The notes under the pieces were generated by a model. That model made no database searches. It had not been told where the DNA came from and worked only from the letters and a program-made list of their open reading frames with translations. From Gaoshiqia sediminis (GTDB taxonomy: Bacteria > Bacteroidota > Bacteroidia > Bacteroidales > Prolixibacteraceae): DNA of 47,743 bases. The position numbers and the translations under genes are program-made. The DNA lies in contig NZ_JAPAAF010000035.1 of NCBI RefSeq assembly GCF_025907915.1, positions 1 through 47,743 of the forward strand, read 5' to 3'. Below, piece after piece: positions 15,564 to 23,515 of the stretch (positions within the stretch are counted from its first letter, which is position 1; each line of letters begins with the position of its first letter).

Positions 15564-18542
15564 ATGAACCAGCTCGATGATATTACCCTCGCTTCGATAT
15601 ACAAGCACAAGAAAAACGACCGCGACATTTTTGAGGAGCTGATGCCCACCAAGGTGAAAGAGGTCATGCTGGTGGCTACCTTGTACGATAGCTATTCGAT
15701 TGTGCGCGAAGGACAATTTACTGAAAAAATTTTCGGGGAATTCCTTCAGCTGAATCTTTATACCTACCCGCGTTTTACTAGTGTGAACTCCGAAGAGGAG
15801 GCTTTGAAGATGTTGAGCGTACGCGATTTCGACCTGGTCATTATTATGGTTGGGGTGGACAAGGACATTCCGGTGAAGATGGCTGATGTGATCAACCAGG
15901 CGAACAATAATGTTCCGATTTTGCTGTTGGTAAACAACAACGGCGATTTGCGCTATTTCCAGAAAGCTGCCAATCAATTTGCATCCATCGACCAGGTGTT
16001 TGTCTGGAACGGCAATTCCAATGTCTTCCTGGCCATGGTGAAATATATCGAGGATAAAAAGAACCTGGAAGCCGACACCCAAAACGGGAATGTCCGGGTT
16101 ATTTTGCTGATCGAGGATTCTATTCAGTATTACTCCCGCTATTTGCCCATGCTGTACACCAATATCATGACGCAAACGCAAAACCTGGTGCAGGACGAAT
16201 CTGGTGACGAGCTGCACATGATCCTGAAAATGCGTGCGCGTCCTAAAGTGGTGCTGGTGAGTACCTACGAAGAGGCGATAGCGATGATCAATAAATACCG
16301 CGACTACCTGCTGTGCGTAATTTCGGATGTGAAATTCCATCGTAATGATCGGGAAGATGAAGATTCGGGGATTATGCTGTTAAAATATGTGCAGCAGTTT
16401 CTGCGTTTCCCGGTGCCCCTGCTCCTGCAAAGCCAGGATGTTAACAATGCTATCCGGGCACGCGAAATTGGCGCCGAGTTTATCAATAAAAACTCCGAAA
16501 GTCTTTCAATGGACATTCATAACTTCATTTATAAACGGCTGGGGTTTGGCAATTTTGTTTTTAAGGACGATAAAGGGACGCCTATCATGGTGGCGCATAA
16601 CTTACAGGAATTTCAGGAAATGTTCAAGGTAGTGCCCGATGAAGCCTTGGCTTATCATGGCAAACGAAATTCATTCTCCACCTGGCTGATGGCCCGCGGG
16701 GAGATCAATATTGCCGAGCAATTACGACCTTACCGGTTCGAGGATTTTGAAAGCACACTGGAGCTGCGGTATTTTTGCCTCGACGTTTTTGAGAAAATGC
16801 GCCTGAAAAAGCTTCGGGGCCGCATCATTAACTTCGATCCCGGATTGCTGAACTCCGAGCGGTACGTGCTGCGTCTTGGGAAAGGTTCGCTGGGCGGGAA
16901 AGGACGTGGTATCGCTTTCATGTGCAACTTTATCGAAAATATCGACTTCAAAAAAATTATCCCCAACATCAATATCCGCATTCCTGCAACCGCGGTAATC
17001 GGTGCTATCGAGTTTGATAAATTTCTCGAGCTGAACAATTTGTATGAGGAAATATATAGCAGCAACGATTATGAACATATTAAATCCATGTTTTTGGAAT
17101 CGGAGCTGAGCGATAGTTTACAGGCCAGGCTGATGGCTTATGTCGAGAAAGTGATGAGGCCTTTGGCTGTCCGTTCTTCGGGTTTGTTTGAAGATTCGTT
17201 GCTGCAACCTTTTTCGGGTGTGTATGCCACTTACCTCATTCCGAATAATCATCCCGATGTGATGGTGCGTTATTCTCAATTGCAAACGGCTGTTAAGTTG
17301 GTGTATGCCAGTATTTTTACCGATTCGGCAGTTTCGTATTTCGATGCGGTGAACTATAAAATTGAAGAGGAAAAAATGGCGGTGGTTATACAGGAGGTGG
17401 TTGGGCACGAACACAACAAACGCTATTATCCATCCATCAGCGGGGTGGCCCAATCGTATAATTATTATCCGGTGTCGTACATGGAGCCACAGGATGGTTT
17501 TGCCGTTGCGGCAGTTGGCCTGGGCATGTACGTAGTTGGCGGGGAAAATGCGTTCCGTTTTTGTCCGCGATACCCAAATATCAACCCAAGTAGCATCAAA
17601 GACCAGGTGCGCGATTCGCAACGTGAGTTTTACGCCTTGGATATGCACCGAAGCGGGATTGACCTGGTGCATGACGGGGAGGATGCTGCCATACTGAAAC
17701 TCCCGATACGTGAGGCAGAGGTTGATGGTACCCTGGAACACAGCGCTTCGGTGTACGATCCTGAAAACGATGATCTCGTCCCCGGCGTGGGGATTAGGGG
17801 GCCCCGGGTAATCAACTTTGCCAATATTCTCAAGTACAACCACCTTCCGCTGGCCGAAACCATCCGTTTTTTATTGCGCTTGTTCCGTGAAGCGATGGGC
17901 TCGCCGGTAGAAATGGAATATGCGGTTGACCTGGAAAAAGGCGAAGATGGCGTCCCTACGTTTTACTTGCTGCAAATAAAACCATTGATCAGGCACGAGG
18001 AAGAGCTGAAAATTGACCTGGGTGAAATGGATAAATCAAACACCTTGTTGTTTGCCCGTAGGGGGATGGGCAACGGTCAGATTAGTGGCATCCGGGATGT
18101 GATATACGTCTCGGACGAAAAATTCGATAAAACAAAGACTAAGCTCATCGCGCAGGAGATCAATCAGTTTAATAAAAAGATGGACATTGCCGGGAAGGAA
18201 TATCTGCTGATCGGTCCCGGACGGTGGGGGTCACGCGACCCATTTACGGGTATCCCGGTAGCCTGGGCTCAAATTTCTAAAGCCCGTGTCATTATTGAAA
18301 TGGGCCTGGAGGATTTTCCACTCGAAGGTTCGTTGGGCTCACATTTTTTCCATAACGTGACCTCCATGAATGTTGGTTATTTCTCGGTACCCCACAACAG
18401 TAGTGATGCGGTGATGAACCTGGACATGCTGAAAGAGCAAACCGTGGTGGAGGAACTTAACTTTGTGAAACATATCCGGTTTGAACATGATCTTAAAATC
18501 CTGATGGATGGCCGGAAACGTGAAGCGCTGATCAGCGTGTAG
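15564..18542 (+). CDS. Receiver-receiver-PPDK_N (ATP-grasp) protein of unknown function
   Basis: A 992-residue cytoplasmic protein. Residues about 30-165 resemble a response-regulator receiver fold but lack the phosphoacceptor Asp (DLVIIMVG). Residues 176-325 form a second receiver with the expected residues: acidic pair Glu184-Asp185, Asp255 in ISDVKF, Ser290 and Lys309. Residues about 430-840 are the ATP/pyruvate-binding domain of PEP synthase/PPDK (LGKGSLGGKGRG; RSSGLFEDSLLQPFSGVYATY at 537-557; LLQIKPL). The phosphohistidine swivel domain and the PEP-binding barrel are missing; a C-terminal region of about 150 residues with GPGRWGSRDPFTGIPVAW takes their place. It is therefore unlikely to be a PEP synthase, although automatic annotation would say so. 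It follows the korAB terminator and ends 16 bp from a convergent gene. Confidence 0.85.
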   Translation: MNQLDDITLASIYKHKKNDRDIFEELMPTKVKEVMLVATLYDSYSIVREGQFTEKIFGEFLQLNLYTYPRFTSVNSEEEALKMLSVRDFDLVIIMVGVDKDIPVKMADVINQANNNVPILLLVNNNGDLRYFQKAANQFASIDQVFVWNGNSNVFLAMVKYIEDKKNLEADTQNGNVRVILLIEDSIQYYSRYLPMLYTNIMTQTQNLVQDESGDELHMILKMRARPKVVLVSTYEEAIAMINKYRDYLLCVISDVKFHRNDREDEDSGIMLLKYVQQFLRFPVPLLLQSQDVNNAIRAREIGAEFINKNSESLSMDIHNFIYKRLGFGNFVFKDDKGTPIMVAHNLQEFQEMFKVVPDEALAYHGKRNSFSTWLMARGEINIAEQLRPYRFEDFESTLELRYFCLDVFEKMRLKKLRGRIINFDPGLLNSERYVLRLGKGSLGGKGRGIAFMCNFIENIDFKKIIPNINIRIPATAVIGAIEFDKFLELNNLYEEIYSSNDYEHIKSMFLESELSDSLQARLMAYVEKVMRPLAVRSSGLFEDSLLQPFSGVYATYLIPNNHPDVMVRYSQLQTAVKLVYASIFTDSAVSYFDAVNYKIEEEKMAVVIQEVVGHEHNKRYYPSISGVAQSYNYYPVSYMEPQDGFAVAAVGLGMYVVGGENAFRFCPRYPNINPSSIKDQVRDSQREFYALDMHRSGIDLVHDGEDAAILKLPIREAEVDGTLEHSASVYDPENDDLVPGVGIRGPRVINFANILKYNHLPLAETIRFLLRLFREAMGSPVEMEYAVDLEKGEDGVPTFYLLQIKPLIRHEEELKIDLGEMDKSNTLLFARRGMGNGQISGIRDVIYVSDEKFDKTKTKLIAQEINQFNKKMDIAGKEYLLIGPGRWGSRDPFTGIPVAWAQISKARVIIEMGLEDFPLEGSLGSHFFHNVTSMNVGYFSVPHNSSDAVMNLDMLKEQTVVEELNFVKHIRFEHDLKILMDGRKREALISV

Positions 18543-18558
18543 ACGGATGGTCGGGAAT

Positions 18559-19278
18559 TTAATGAACCCACTGGGCAATTAGCTGGAGCCATAGGGTTGC
18601 AAGGATAATGGCAATCAGGAAAATGCCCGTGTGCCCAATCAACGGCAGCGGTTTCTTTTGATGAAGGGCATACCGGCTGTAGGTCAGAATTCCGGCCACA
18701 CTTCCGGAAAGTGTGATGGTCAACAATGTGTAGCTGGAGGCAGTCGGGATTGGCCAAAAAAGAACGACAAAAATTAGCGCATTGAATAAACCGGCAAAGA
18801 GGAAGGGCATTTTCCGGTACACCACAGCAGCATGGTAAGCAAACATGAACAGCAAGACAAAGCCGAATTGGATGAGGGCATCCAGCCAGGGCGCCAGCGT
18901 GGAGAAAATGGCTTCAGGCCCGTCTTCGCCACGAATAACCAACAGGCCGGCAGCAAAAAATTTGGCAAACTGACGGAGATAGCGATATCCATGCCCGGAG
19001 TCGATCACCAGTCCCGAAAAAAGCAAAACCACCATGGCCGATATAAGCGGATGAAGCTCATTGAAGCCTTGGTTGTTGGTGCACAGGGCTATAGCCAGGG
19101 TTATGCCAATAAACATGGAGATTCCGCCCAGGGTGAGGAGCGGAATGCCCGGAAAGGCTTTTTCAGGGAACGCTTTGAAATTTTTTGCAAAAGCCACCTT
19201 GGCCACCGAAGGTTGAATCAGAAAGATGATGCTAAAGGCCAGGCAAAAGGCTAAACCCGATAGGAAAAACTGGGACAT
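18559..19278 (-). CDS. Multi-pass membrane protein, degenerate WecA/MraY-like
   Basis: A 239-residue hydrophobic protein with about seven membrane segments. The layout resembles polyprenyl-phosphate N-acetylhexosamine-1-phosphate transferases: PLLTLGGISMFIGI matches the early GG motif, and LFSGLVIDSGHGYRYLRQFAKFFAAGLLV matches the region that normally carries the IDD motif. Here the second Asp is Ser and the later NxxDGxDG and MGD motifs are absent, so transferase activity is doubtful. The ATG at 19278 starts just before the first membrane segment; an ATG at 19330-19332 would add 18 residues. It lies downstream of nucleotide-sugar genes, which hints at a link to surface glycans. Confidence 0.6.
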   Translation of the reverse strand: MSQFFLSGLAFCLAFSIIFLIQPSVAKVAFAKNFKAFPEKAFPGIPLLTLGGISMFIGITLAIALCTNNQGFNELHPLISAMVVLLFSGLVIDSGHGYRYLRQFAKFFAAGLLVIRGEDGPEAIFSTLAPWLDALIQFGFVLLFMFAYHAAVVYRKMPFLFAGLFNALIFVVLFWPIPTASSYTLLTITLSGSVAGILTYSRYALHQKKPLPLIGHTGIFLIAIILATLWLQLIAQWVH

Positions 19279-19396
19279 TGAAATAAGGTGTTTACAAAAC
19301 CGGTTTGAAAAATTTTGAGTCAATGCTTGCATTACCCATCTAAATGGTTGCTACTGCATCCTGTATTCTAAAAAGACGAAATTTTTTTTGAGGGCT

Positions 19397-20533
19397 TTAC
19401 CGCCGGATACGGACTTGGATGGCATTGGGAATCGGTTTGTCCGATACCAGTACCAGGTAGCCCCCGCCACCAGCCCCACTCAGTTTCCAGCCTAAAGCCG
19501 TATCACGATATTGTTCAATTTGTTCGTTGATTTGCTCATTTACCATGTTGGGAAATAGTTGAATTTGTGCTTCGAAACTTTTCCTGAAATAGTGCCCAAA
19601 AGCATTCAGGTTTTTTTGCAGAATGGCATCCCAACAACCCAGGGCAGCATCGGCCAGCGCTTTCGCGTTTTCAGCATTAATTGCCGTATCGGCCAGCACG
19701 TCATAGCTCCCGTTTCGCGGAGAAAGGGTGATAAACCACAGGTGACGTTCGATGAAATCGAGTACTTCTTTGTTGGATTGGGCGGTAATAGCAGATGGCC
19801 AGTATTGGCCGGGCTCATAGTCGAGTTTGTTAACGCCCGGAAAGACGATGCCAATGGCATCCTGCGAGCCCGAAACATATTTTGTTCCGGGTGGGTTTTC
19901 AAAACTGAACAGGGTTTTGGCGAGCAGTTCGGTGTCGCCTTCGGGGATATCGGTCTTCCAAAGCTGAATGGCTTTTTTCCGGGTGCTGCTCGACATGCCG
20001 CTGCGGTCGTTAAAATCGTAGTCAGGTTCAATGGAGATGGTAATCACCGGACCGGGATGGTGCTGCGACACAAAAGGCTGATCGAGCCAACCACCTGCCA
20101 GATCGAGACGAAAAGGGATACGGCACTCACTGCGTAAAGCTGTCGTCGAGCGCACCGGTAGTCCCTGGTGTGGTTCGCGCTTGCTCACCAGTAACTCGAT
20201 GCCTATTTCAGCACATAGTTTCTGTTTGTCGGGGGTGTAGCCATCTTCATTTACAAAGAAGATGTCGGGTTTCAGTTGTCTCACTTCCTGTTCGAAGTCC
20301 ATCAGGCCCGAGCCGGAATTGATCCAGGCATCCGTTACGTACCGGATCGCACGCACCATGTAGAGTCGTTCTGCATCCGTATTGATGGTTTTACGGCCTT
20401 TCAGGTTAAATATGGTTTTGTCGGAACCCAGTCCAACATACAGGTCGCCATGTGTTGCTGCCTCGCGGAAAAAGGCCACGTGCCCCGAATGGAGCATGTC
20501 AAAACAACCGGAAACAAATACTTTCTTCTTCAT
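19397..20533 (-). CDS. Cytidylyltransferase-GHMP sugar kinase fusion
   Basis: A 378-residue two-domain protein. Residues 1-130 are a cytidylyl/adenylyltransferase domain (VFVSGCFDMLHSGH with the HxGH motif at 15-18, then GLGSD and KGRKTINTDAERLYMV). From about 140 on it is a GHMP kinase: RIPFRLDLAGGWLDQP, the phosphate-binding GMSSSTRK, and the C-terminal GWKLSGAGGGGYLVLV. Kinase plus nucleotidyltransferase in one chain recalls HldE, but there the kinase is of the ribokinase fold and in the opposite order. A role in making a nucleotide-activated sugar (heptose or fucose-like) is inferred, supported by gmd two genes upstream. A -7 box lies 29 bp before the ATG. Confidence 0.8.
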   Translation of the reverse strand: MKKKVFVSGCFDMLHSGHVAFFREAATHGDLYVGLGSDKTIFNLKGRKTINTDAERLYMVRAIRYVTDAWINSGSGLMDFEQEVRQLKPDIFFVNEDGYTPDKQKLCAEIGIELLVSKREPHQGLPVRSTTALRSECRIPFRLDLAGGWLDQPFVSQHHPGPVITISIEPDYDFNDRSGMSSSTRKKAIQLWKTDIPEGDTELLAKTLFSFENPPGTKYVSGSQDAIGIVFPGVNKLDYEPGQYWPSAITAQSNKEVLDFIERHLWFITLSPRNGSYDVLADTAINAENAKALADAALGCWDAILQKNLNAFGHYFRKSFEAQIQLFPNMVNEQINEQIEQYRDTALGWKLSGAGGGGYLVLVSDKPIPNAIQVRIRR

Positions 20534-20561
20534 GTTGCTGTATGATTATTTTCCTAAAATT

Positions 20562-20569
20562 CAAAGATA
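20562..20569 (-). promoter_or_regulatory. Candidate -7 box before the cytidylyltransferase-kinase gene
   Basis: Minus-strand TATCTTTG matches TAnnTTTG about 29 bp before the start codon. No matching TTTG is found at 19-bp spacing. Confidence 0.35.
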
Positions 20570-20592
20570 AAGACCTGCGGTCTATTTTCTGT

Positions 20593-20626
20593 CCACAGAT
20601 GGTCACAAATAAACACAAATTACAGA
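20593..20626 (+). repeat. Left inverted-repeat arm next to the GxxExxY gene
   Basis: This AT-rich segment begins CCACAGATGGTCACAAATAA and contains AACAC and ACAGAT blocks. A related sequence occurs in inverted orientation at 21044-21070 across the start of the GxxExxY gene. The match is imperfect, with a short insertion in the left arm. Confidence 0.55.
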
Positions 20627-20674
20627 TAACCGATATTACTTACGCTGTTGACAGTTGCGCAGTAAAAACGATAC

Positions 20675-21055
20675 CTACCTAATCACCCGTTTATATTGCA
20701 GTCTTGTTTTGCCAAAGTTCACCAATAGGGCCAATTTCATACCTGTTGCTTTCAGATAATTTAAAGCCTGGGCTGTATGTTCTGAATTTAATTCATTCAC
20801 TGCTTTGAGCTCAACAATAATTTGGTCGAAACAAATAAAGTCAGCTTTATATTTCTTCTCGAGCAAATATCCTTTGTAATAGATGTCCAATATTTTCTCC
20901 CGAACGAAAGGAATTAATAAGTCATGAAGCTCCAGTACAAGGGCTTCCTGATAAACAGCTTCCATAAATCCCGCACCCAATTCATTATGGACATTCATAC
21001 AGGCGCCAATAATTTGGTAGCTTTCCTCGCTTAATGGATAATCATCTGTGTTCAT
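20675..21055 (-). CDS. GxxExxY protein (PD-(D/E)XK nuclease-like)
   Basis: A 126-residue protein with the family signature NELGAGFMEAVYQEAL followed by KADFICFDQIIVELKAV, whose acidic and Lys residues resemble a PD-(D/E)XK nuclease core. Members are common and scattered in Bacteroidota, and their role is not established. ATG at 21055 (MNTDDYPL) is used; another in-frame ATG lies at 21064. Both fall in a repeat arm, so the N-terminus is encoded by the repeat. It interrupts the nucleotide-sugar genes and bears no relation to them, suggesting independent acquisition. Confidence 0.8.
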   Translation of the reverse strand: MNTDDYPLSEESYQIIGACMNVHNELGAGFMEAVYQEALVLELHDLLIPFVREKILDIYYKGYLLEKKYKADFICFDQIIVELKAVNELNSEHTAQALNYLKATGMKLALLVNFGKTRLQYKRVIR

Positions 21056-21070
21056 TAGTGGCATCTGTGG
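21044..21070 (-). repeat. Right inverted-repeat arm over the GxxExxY start
   Basis: Read on the minus strand this is CCACAGATGCCACTAATGAA followed by CACAGAT, an imperfect inverted copy of 20593-20626. It contains both possible start codons of the GxxExxY gene. Confidence 0.55.
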
Positions 21071-21076
21071 AATAAT

Positions 21077-22237
21077 CTATTCAAAGTAGTTCATCACCGT
21101 ATATCCACCTTCTTTCAGCCAGGCATCTTTTTGCATGAGCTTAATGTCCGATTGCATCATGTCTTTCACCAGCGCGTTCAGGTCGTACTGTGGTTCCCAA
21201 CCCAGCACGGTTTTTGATTTTGTGGGGTCGCCAATCAGCAGATCGACCTCGGTGGGCCGGAAGTAAGCCGGATCGACCTCTACGATTGATGCTTGACGTT
21301 TGATGACTTCAGCGATCCGGTTTAGATAATCGGAACCTACCTTTTCGTGGAACAGGTTTTCATCTACATGCGTGATAAACCCTTTTTCGCTTGCGCCTTC
21401 ACCGGTGAAGCTGATTTCCAGGCCAATCTCGGCCCCGGCCAGCTTCACAAAGTCGCGGATGGTGGTGGTAATGCCGGTAGCAATCACATAATCATCGGGC
21501 TTGTCTTGCTGTAAAATCAGGTACATGGCTTTAATGTAATCCTTGGCATGGCCCCAGTCGCGCTTGGCCGACAGGTTGCCCAGGTATAGTTTATCCTGCA
21601 TGCCCAACGCAATGCGGCTGATGGCACGGGTAATTTTTCGGGTGACGAATGTTTCGCCGCGGATCGGCGATTCGTGGTTGAAGAGGATGCCGTTGCTGGC
21701 ATGCATCCCGTAGGCTTCGCGGTAGTTCACGGTAATCCAGTAGGCGTACATCTTGGCCACGGCATACGGCGAACGCGGGTAAAAAGGAGTGGTTTCGCGT
21801 TGCGGAACTTCCTGTACCAAGCCATACAGCTCACTGGTAGATGCCTGGTAAATACGCGTTTTTTGCGACAGCCCCAGCAGACGAACGGCCTCCAGGATGC
21901 GCAGGGTGCCAATCCCGTCGGCATTCGCCGTGTATTCGGGCGTGTCGAAACTGACTTTCACATGGCTCATTGCTGCCAGGTTATAAATTTCGTCAGGCTG
22001 AACTTCCTGGATGATGCGGGTCAGGTTCATCGAGTCGGTCAGATCGCCGTAGTGTAAAATCAGGTTGCGGTTTTCCACATGCGGATCCTGGTAGAGATGG
22101 TCGATGCGGTCGGTGTTGAACAGCGACGAACGCCGTTTCAGTCCGTGAACGATGTAGCCTTTTTTCAACAAATATTCGGCGAGGTAGGCCCCGTCTTGTC
22201 CGGTAATCCCGGTGATGAATGCGATTTTTTGTGACAT
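21077..22237 (-). CDS. gmd: GDP-mannose 4,6-dehydratase
   Basis: A 386-residue short-chain dehydrogenase that converts GDP-D-mannose to GDP-4-keto-6-deoxy-D-mannose, the entry point to GDP-fucose and related sugars. The NADP-binding motif [19 protein letters not shown] is at the N-terminus, the substrate loop [19 protein letters not shown] follows, and the catalytic region is STSELYG with [15 protein letters not shown] (YxxxK). Length is slightly above the E. coli enzyme. No GDP-fucose synthase (fcl) is adjacent in this window. The 196 bp upstream hold no clear promoter, only the terminator of the preceding esterase gene. Confidence 0.96.
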   Translation of the reverse strand: MSQKIAFITGITGQDGAYLAEYLLKKGYIVHGLKRRSSLFNTDRIDHLYQDPHVENRNLILHYGDLTDSMNLTRIIQEVQPDEIYNLAAMSHVKVSFDTPEYTANADGIGTLRILEAVRLLGLSQKTRIYQASTSELYGLVQEVPQRETTPFYPRSPYAVAKMYAYWITVNYREAYGMHASNGILFNHESPIRGETFVTRKITRAISRIALGMQDKLYLGNLSAKRDWGHAKDYIKAMYLILQQDKPDDYVIATGITTTIRDFVKLAGAEIGLEISFTGEGASEKGFITHVDENLFHEKVGSDYLNRIAEVIKRQASIVEVDPAYFRPTEVDLLIGDPTKSKTVLGWEPQYDLNALVKDMMQSDIKLMQKDAWLKEGGYTVMNYFE

Positions 22238-22350
22238 GATCTAATCTGCTGGTGTTATTTTGAATAATTGAGTGTACAAGTTTACAATATAAAATTGAAA
22301 GTAGGAAGATAAAAATTCAGTGGTTTATGTTTGAGAAATCCCAATAATAT

Positions 22351-22382
22351 AAAAAAAAGGAAGGAAATTGCTTTCCCTCCTT
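22351..22382 (-). terminator. Terminator after the CE12 esterase gene
   Basis: On the minus strand an 11-bp stem with one A-C mismatch (22357-22367 with 22372-22382) and a 4-base loop is followed by eight T residues. It closes the minus-strand pectin gene group. Confidence 0.8.
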
Positions 22383-22433
22383 CATCTAACCAAACACGTG
22401 TGACTGGCACACAAAAAAACACATTATCAACAA

Positions 22434-23183
22434 CTATTTTTTTAGATATTCTTCCAGCAAATGCAGTTTTTTCAATTCTCCGACAACCATAGAAGCCACT
22501 TCGGTAGCTCCGGTGTGACAGAAGTGTGTATTGTCCTGAACGCCATTGGGGTAGTTGGCATTTTCCCCGGCTTCGAGCCAGAGATACAGTTTTTTCGACT
22601 CCTCGGGGCCCATATCGGTCATTTTCTGTTCGGTGAGCAGTTGCAAGTCTATAAACGGTACATCCAAATCGGAGGCCACCATCCTGACAACCAGCGGATA
22701 GTTTCCGTGCGTGTCGATTAGGCTGCCTTTTTCGTTAAAGTTGCGGCGCACCACCGAAGTCAGCAAAATCGGGATGGCCCCTTTTTCGCGGCTTTCGCGT
22801 ACAAATCGCTCCAGGTTGGCCCGGTACGTTGTGAATGGATTGGTAAAGCGGTCGGGGCTTTGATCTTTCTGGTCGTTATGCCCAAACTGGATGAACACAT
22901 AGTCGCCGGGTTGAAGCTGGTTGTACACTTTTTGCCAGCGCCCTTCTCCGATGAAGCTTTTTGAGCTACGCCCGTTAACAGCATGGTTTTCAATAGTCAC
23001 CTGTTCGTTGAAAAAATCTCCGAATACCATTCCCCAGCCGGTTTCGGGTGCTTTTTCGGGTGCTTTGTTGGCCATGGTCGAGTCCCCAATCATGAAGATC
23101 CGGACATTCTTTTCACCGGTTTCCCGAAATGCGGTGATCAGAGCTATTACCAGGACTGCCAAGACAATTAATTTTGTTTTCAT
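22434..23183 (-). CDS. Rhamnogalacturonan acetylesterase-like SGNH hydrolase (CE12)
   Basis: A 249-residue exported esterase. The N-terminal hydrophobic segment serves as signal peptide. The four SGNH blocks are present: IGDSTMA with Ser35, NGRSSKSF, the FGHNDQKD block, and DNTHFCHTGA with the Asp-His pair. This pattern matches CE12 enzymes that remove acetyl groups from rhamnogalacturonan or other pectin. The ATG at 23183 is chosen; an in-frame ATG seven codons upstream lies in the heptamer repeat array. It is the last gene of the minus-strand pectin cluster, and a terminator follows. Confidence 0.88.
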   Translation of the reverse strand: MKTKLIVLAVLVIALITAFRETGEKNVRIFMIGDSTMANKAPEKAPETGWGMVFGDFFNEQVTIENHAVNGRSSKSFIGEGRWQKVYNQLQPGDYVFIQFGHNDQKDQSPDRFTNPFTTYRANLERFVRESREKGAIPILLTSVVRRNFNEKGSLIDTHGNYPLVVRMVASDLDVPFIDLQLLTEQKMTDMGPEESKKLYLWLEAGENANYPNGVQDNTHFCHTGATEVASMVVGELKKLHLLEEYLKK

Positions 23184-23515
23184 ATTTTGGGTTTTAAGTT
23201 TCAAGTTTCAAGTTTCGGGTTTCAAATTTCAAGTTCCAGGTTCCAGGTTCCAAGTTTCGGGTTTCCTGTTTCCCATCGTTAATCGCAAATCGCTAATCGT
23301 CAACCGCATATCTCTGCGTCTTTGTTCCTTTGCGGTGATTTGAGTTTCAAGTTCCAAGTTTCAAGTTCCAAGTTTCGGGTTCCAGATTCCAGGTGTTTAC
23401 TCCGGCTACTGCCGGATCCAGGTTTCATATCCATGAGCAACAAATGACTATGAATGACTAATGACGAATGACCAGTTTACCAATCCCCAATCATCAATCA
23501 TCAATCATCAATCCC
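23184..23515 (-). repeat. Intergenic region built of several heptanucleotide tandem repeats
   Basis: This 332-bp gap has no gene. Plus-strand reading: 11 units of AAGTTTC/AAGTTCC type at 23196-23272; four AATCGCA-type units at 23281-23308; a segment CTCTGCGTCTTTG...TTTGCGG at 23311-23335; seven more AAGTTTC/AAGTTCC-type units at 23342-23390; AATGACT-type units at 23443-23473; and AATCATC units at 23488-23513. Each family keeps a 7-base period. The region separates the GH43 and CE12 genes. Confidence 0.85.

Noticed and set aside
15537-16340. 267-codon minus-strand frame over the receiver domains
   Set aside because: It is opposite the coding sequence of the large receiver-ATP-grasp protein, with no independent start signals or motifs.
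15564-18542. Annotation as phosphoenolpyruvate synthase
   Set aside because: The catalytic phosphohistidine and PEP-binding domains are not present; only the ATP-grasp part matches.
20675-21070. Insertion sequence
   Set aside because: No transposase or target duplication is visible; the nuclease-like protein and imperfect arms are not enough to call an IS.
23196-23390. Possible CRISPR array
   Set aside because: Units are only 7 bases, directly adjacent, without spacers, and there are no cas genes in the window.
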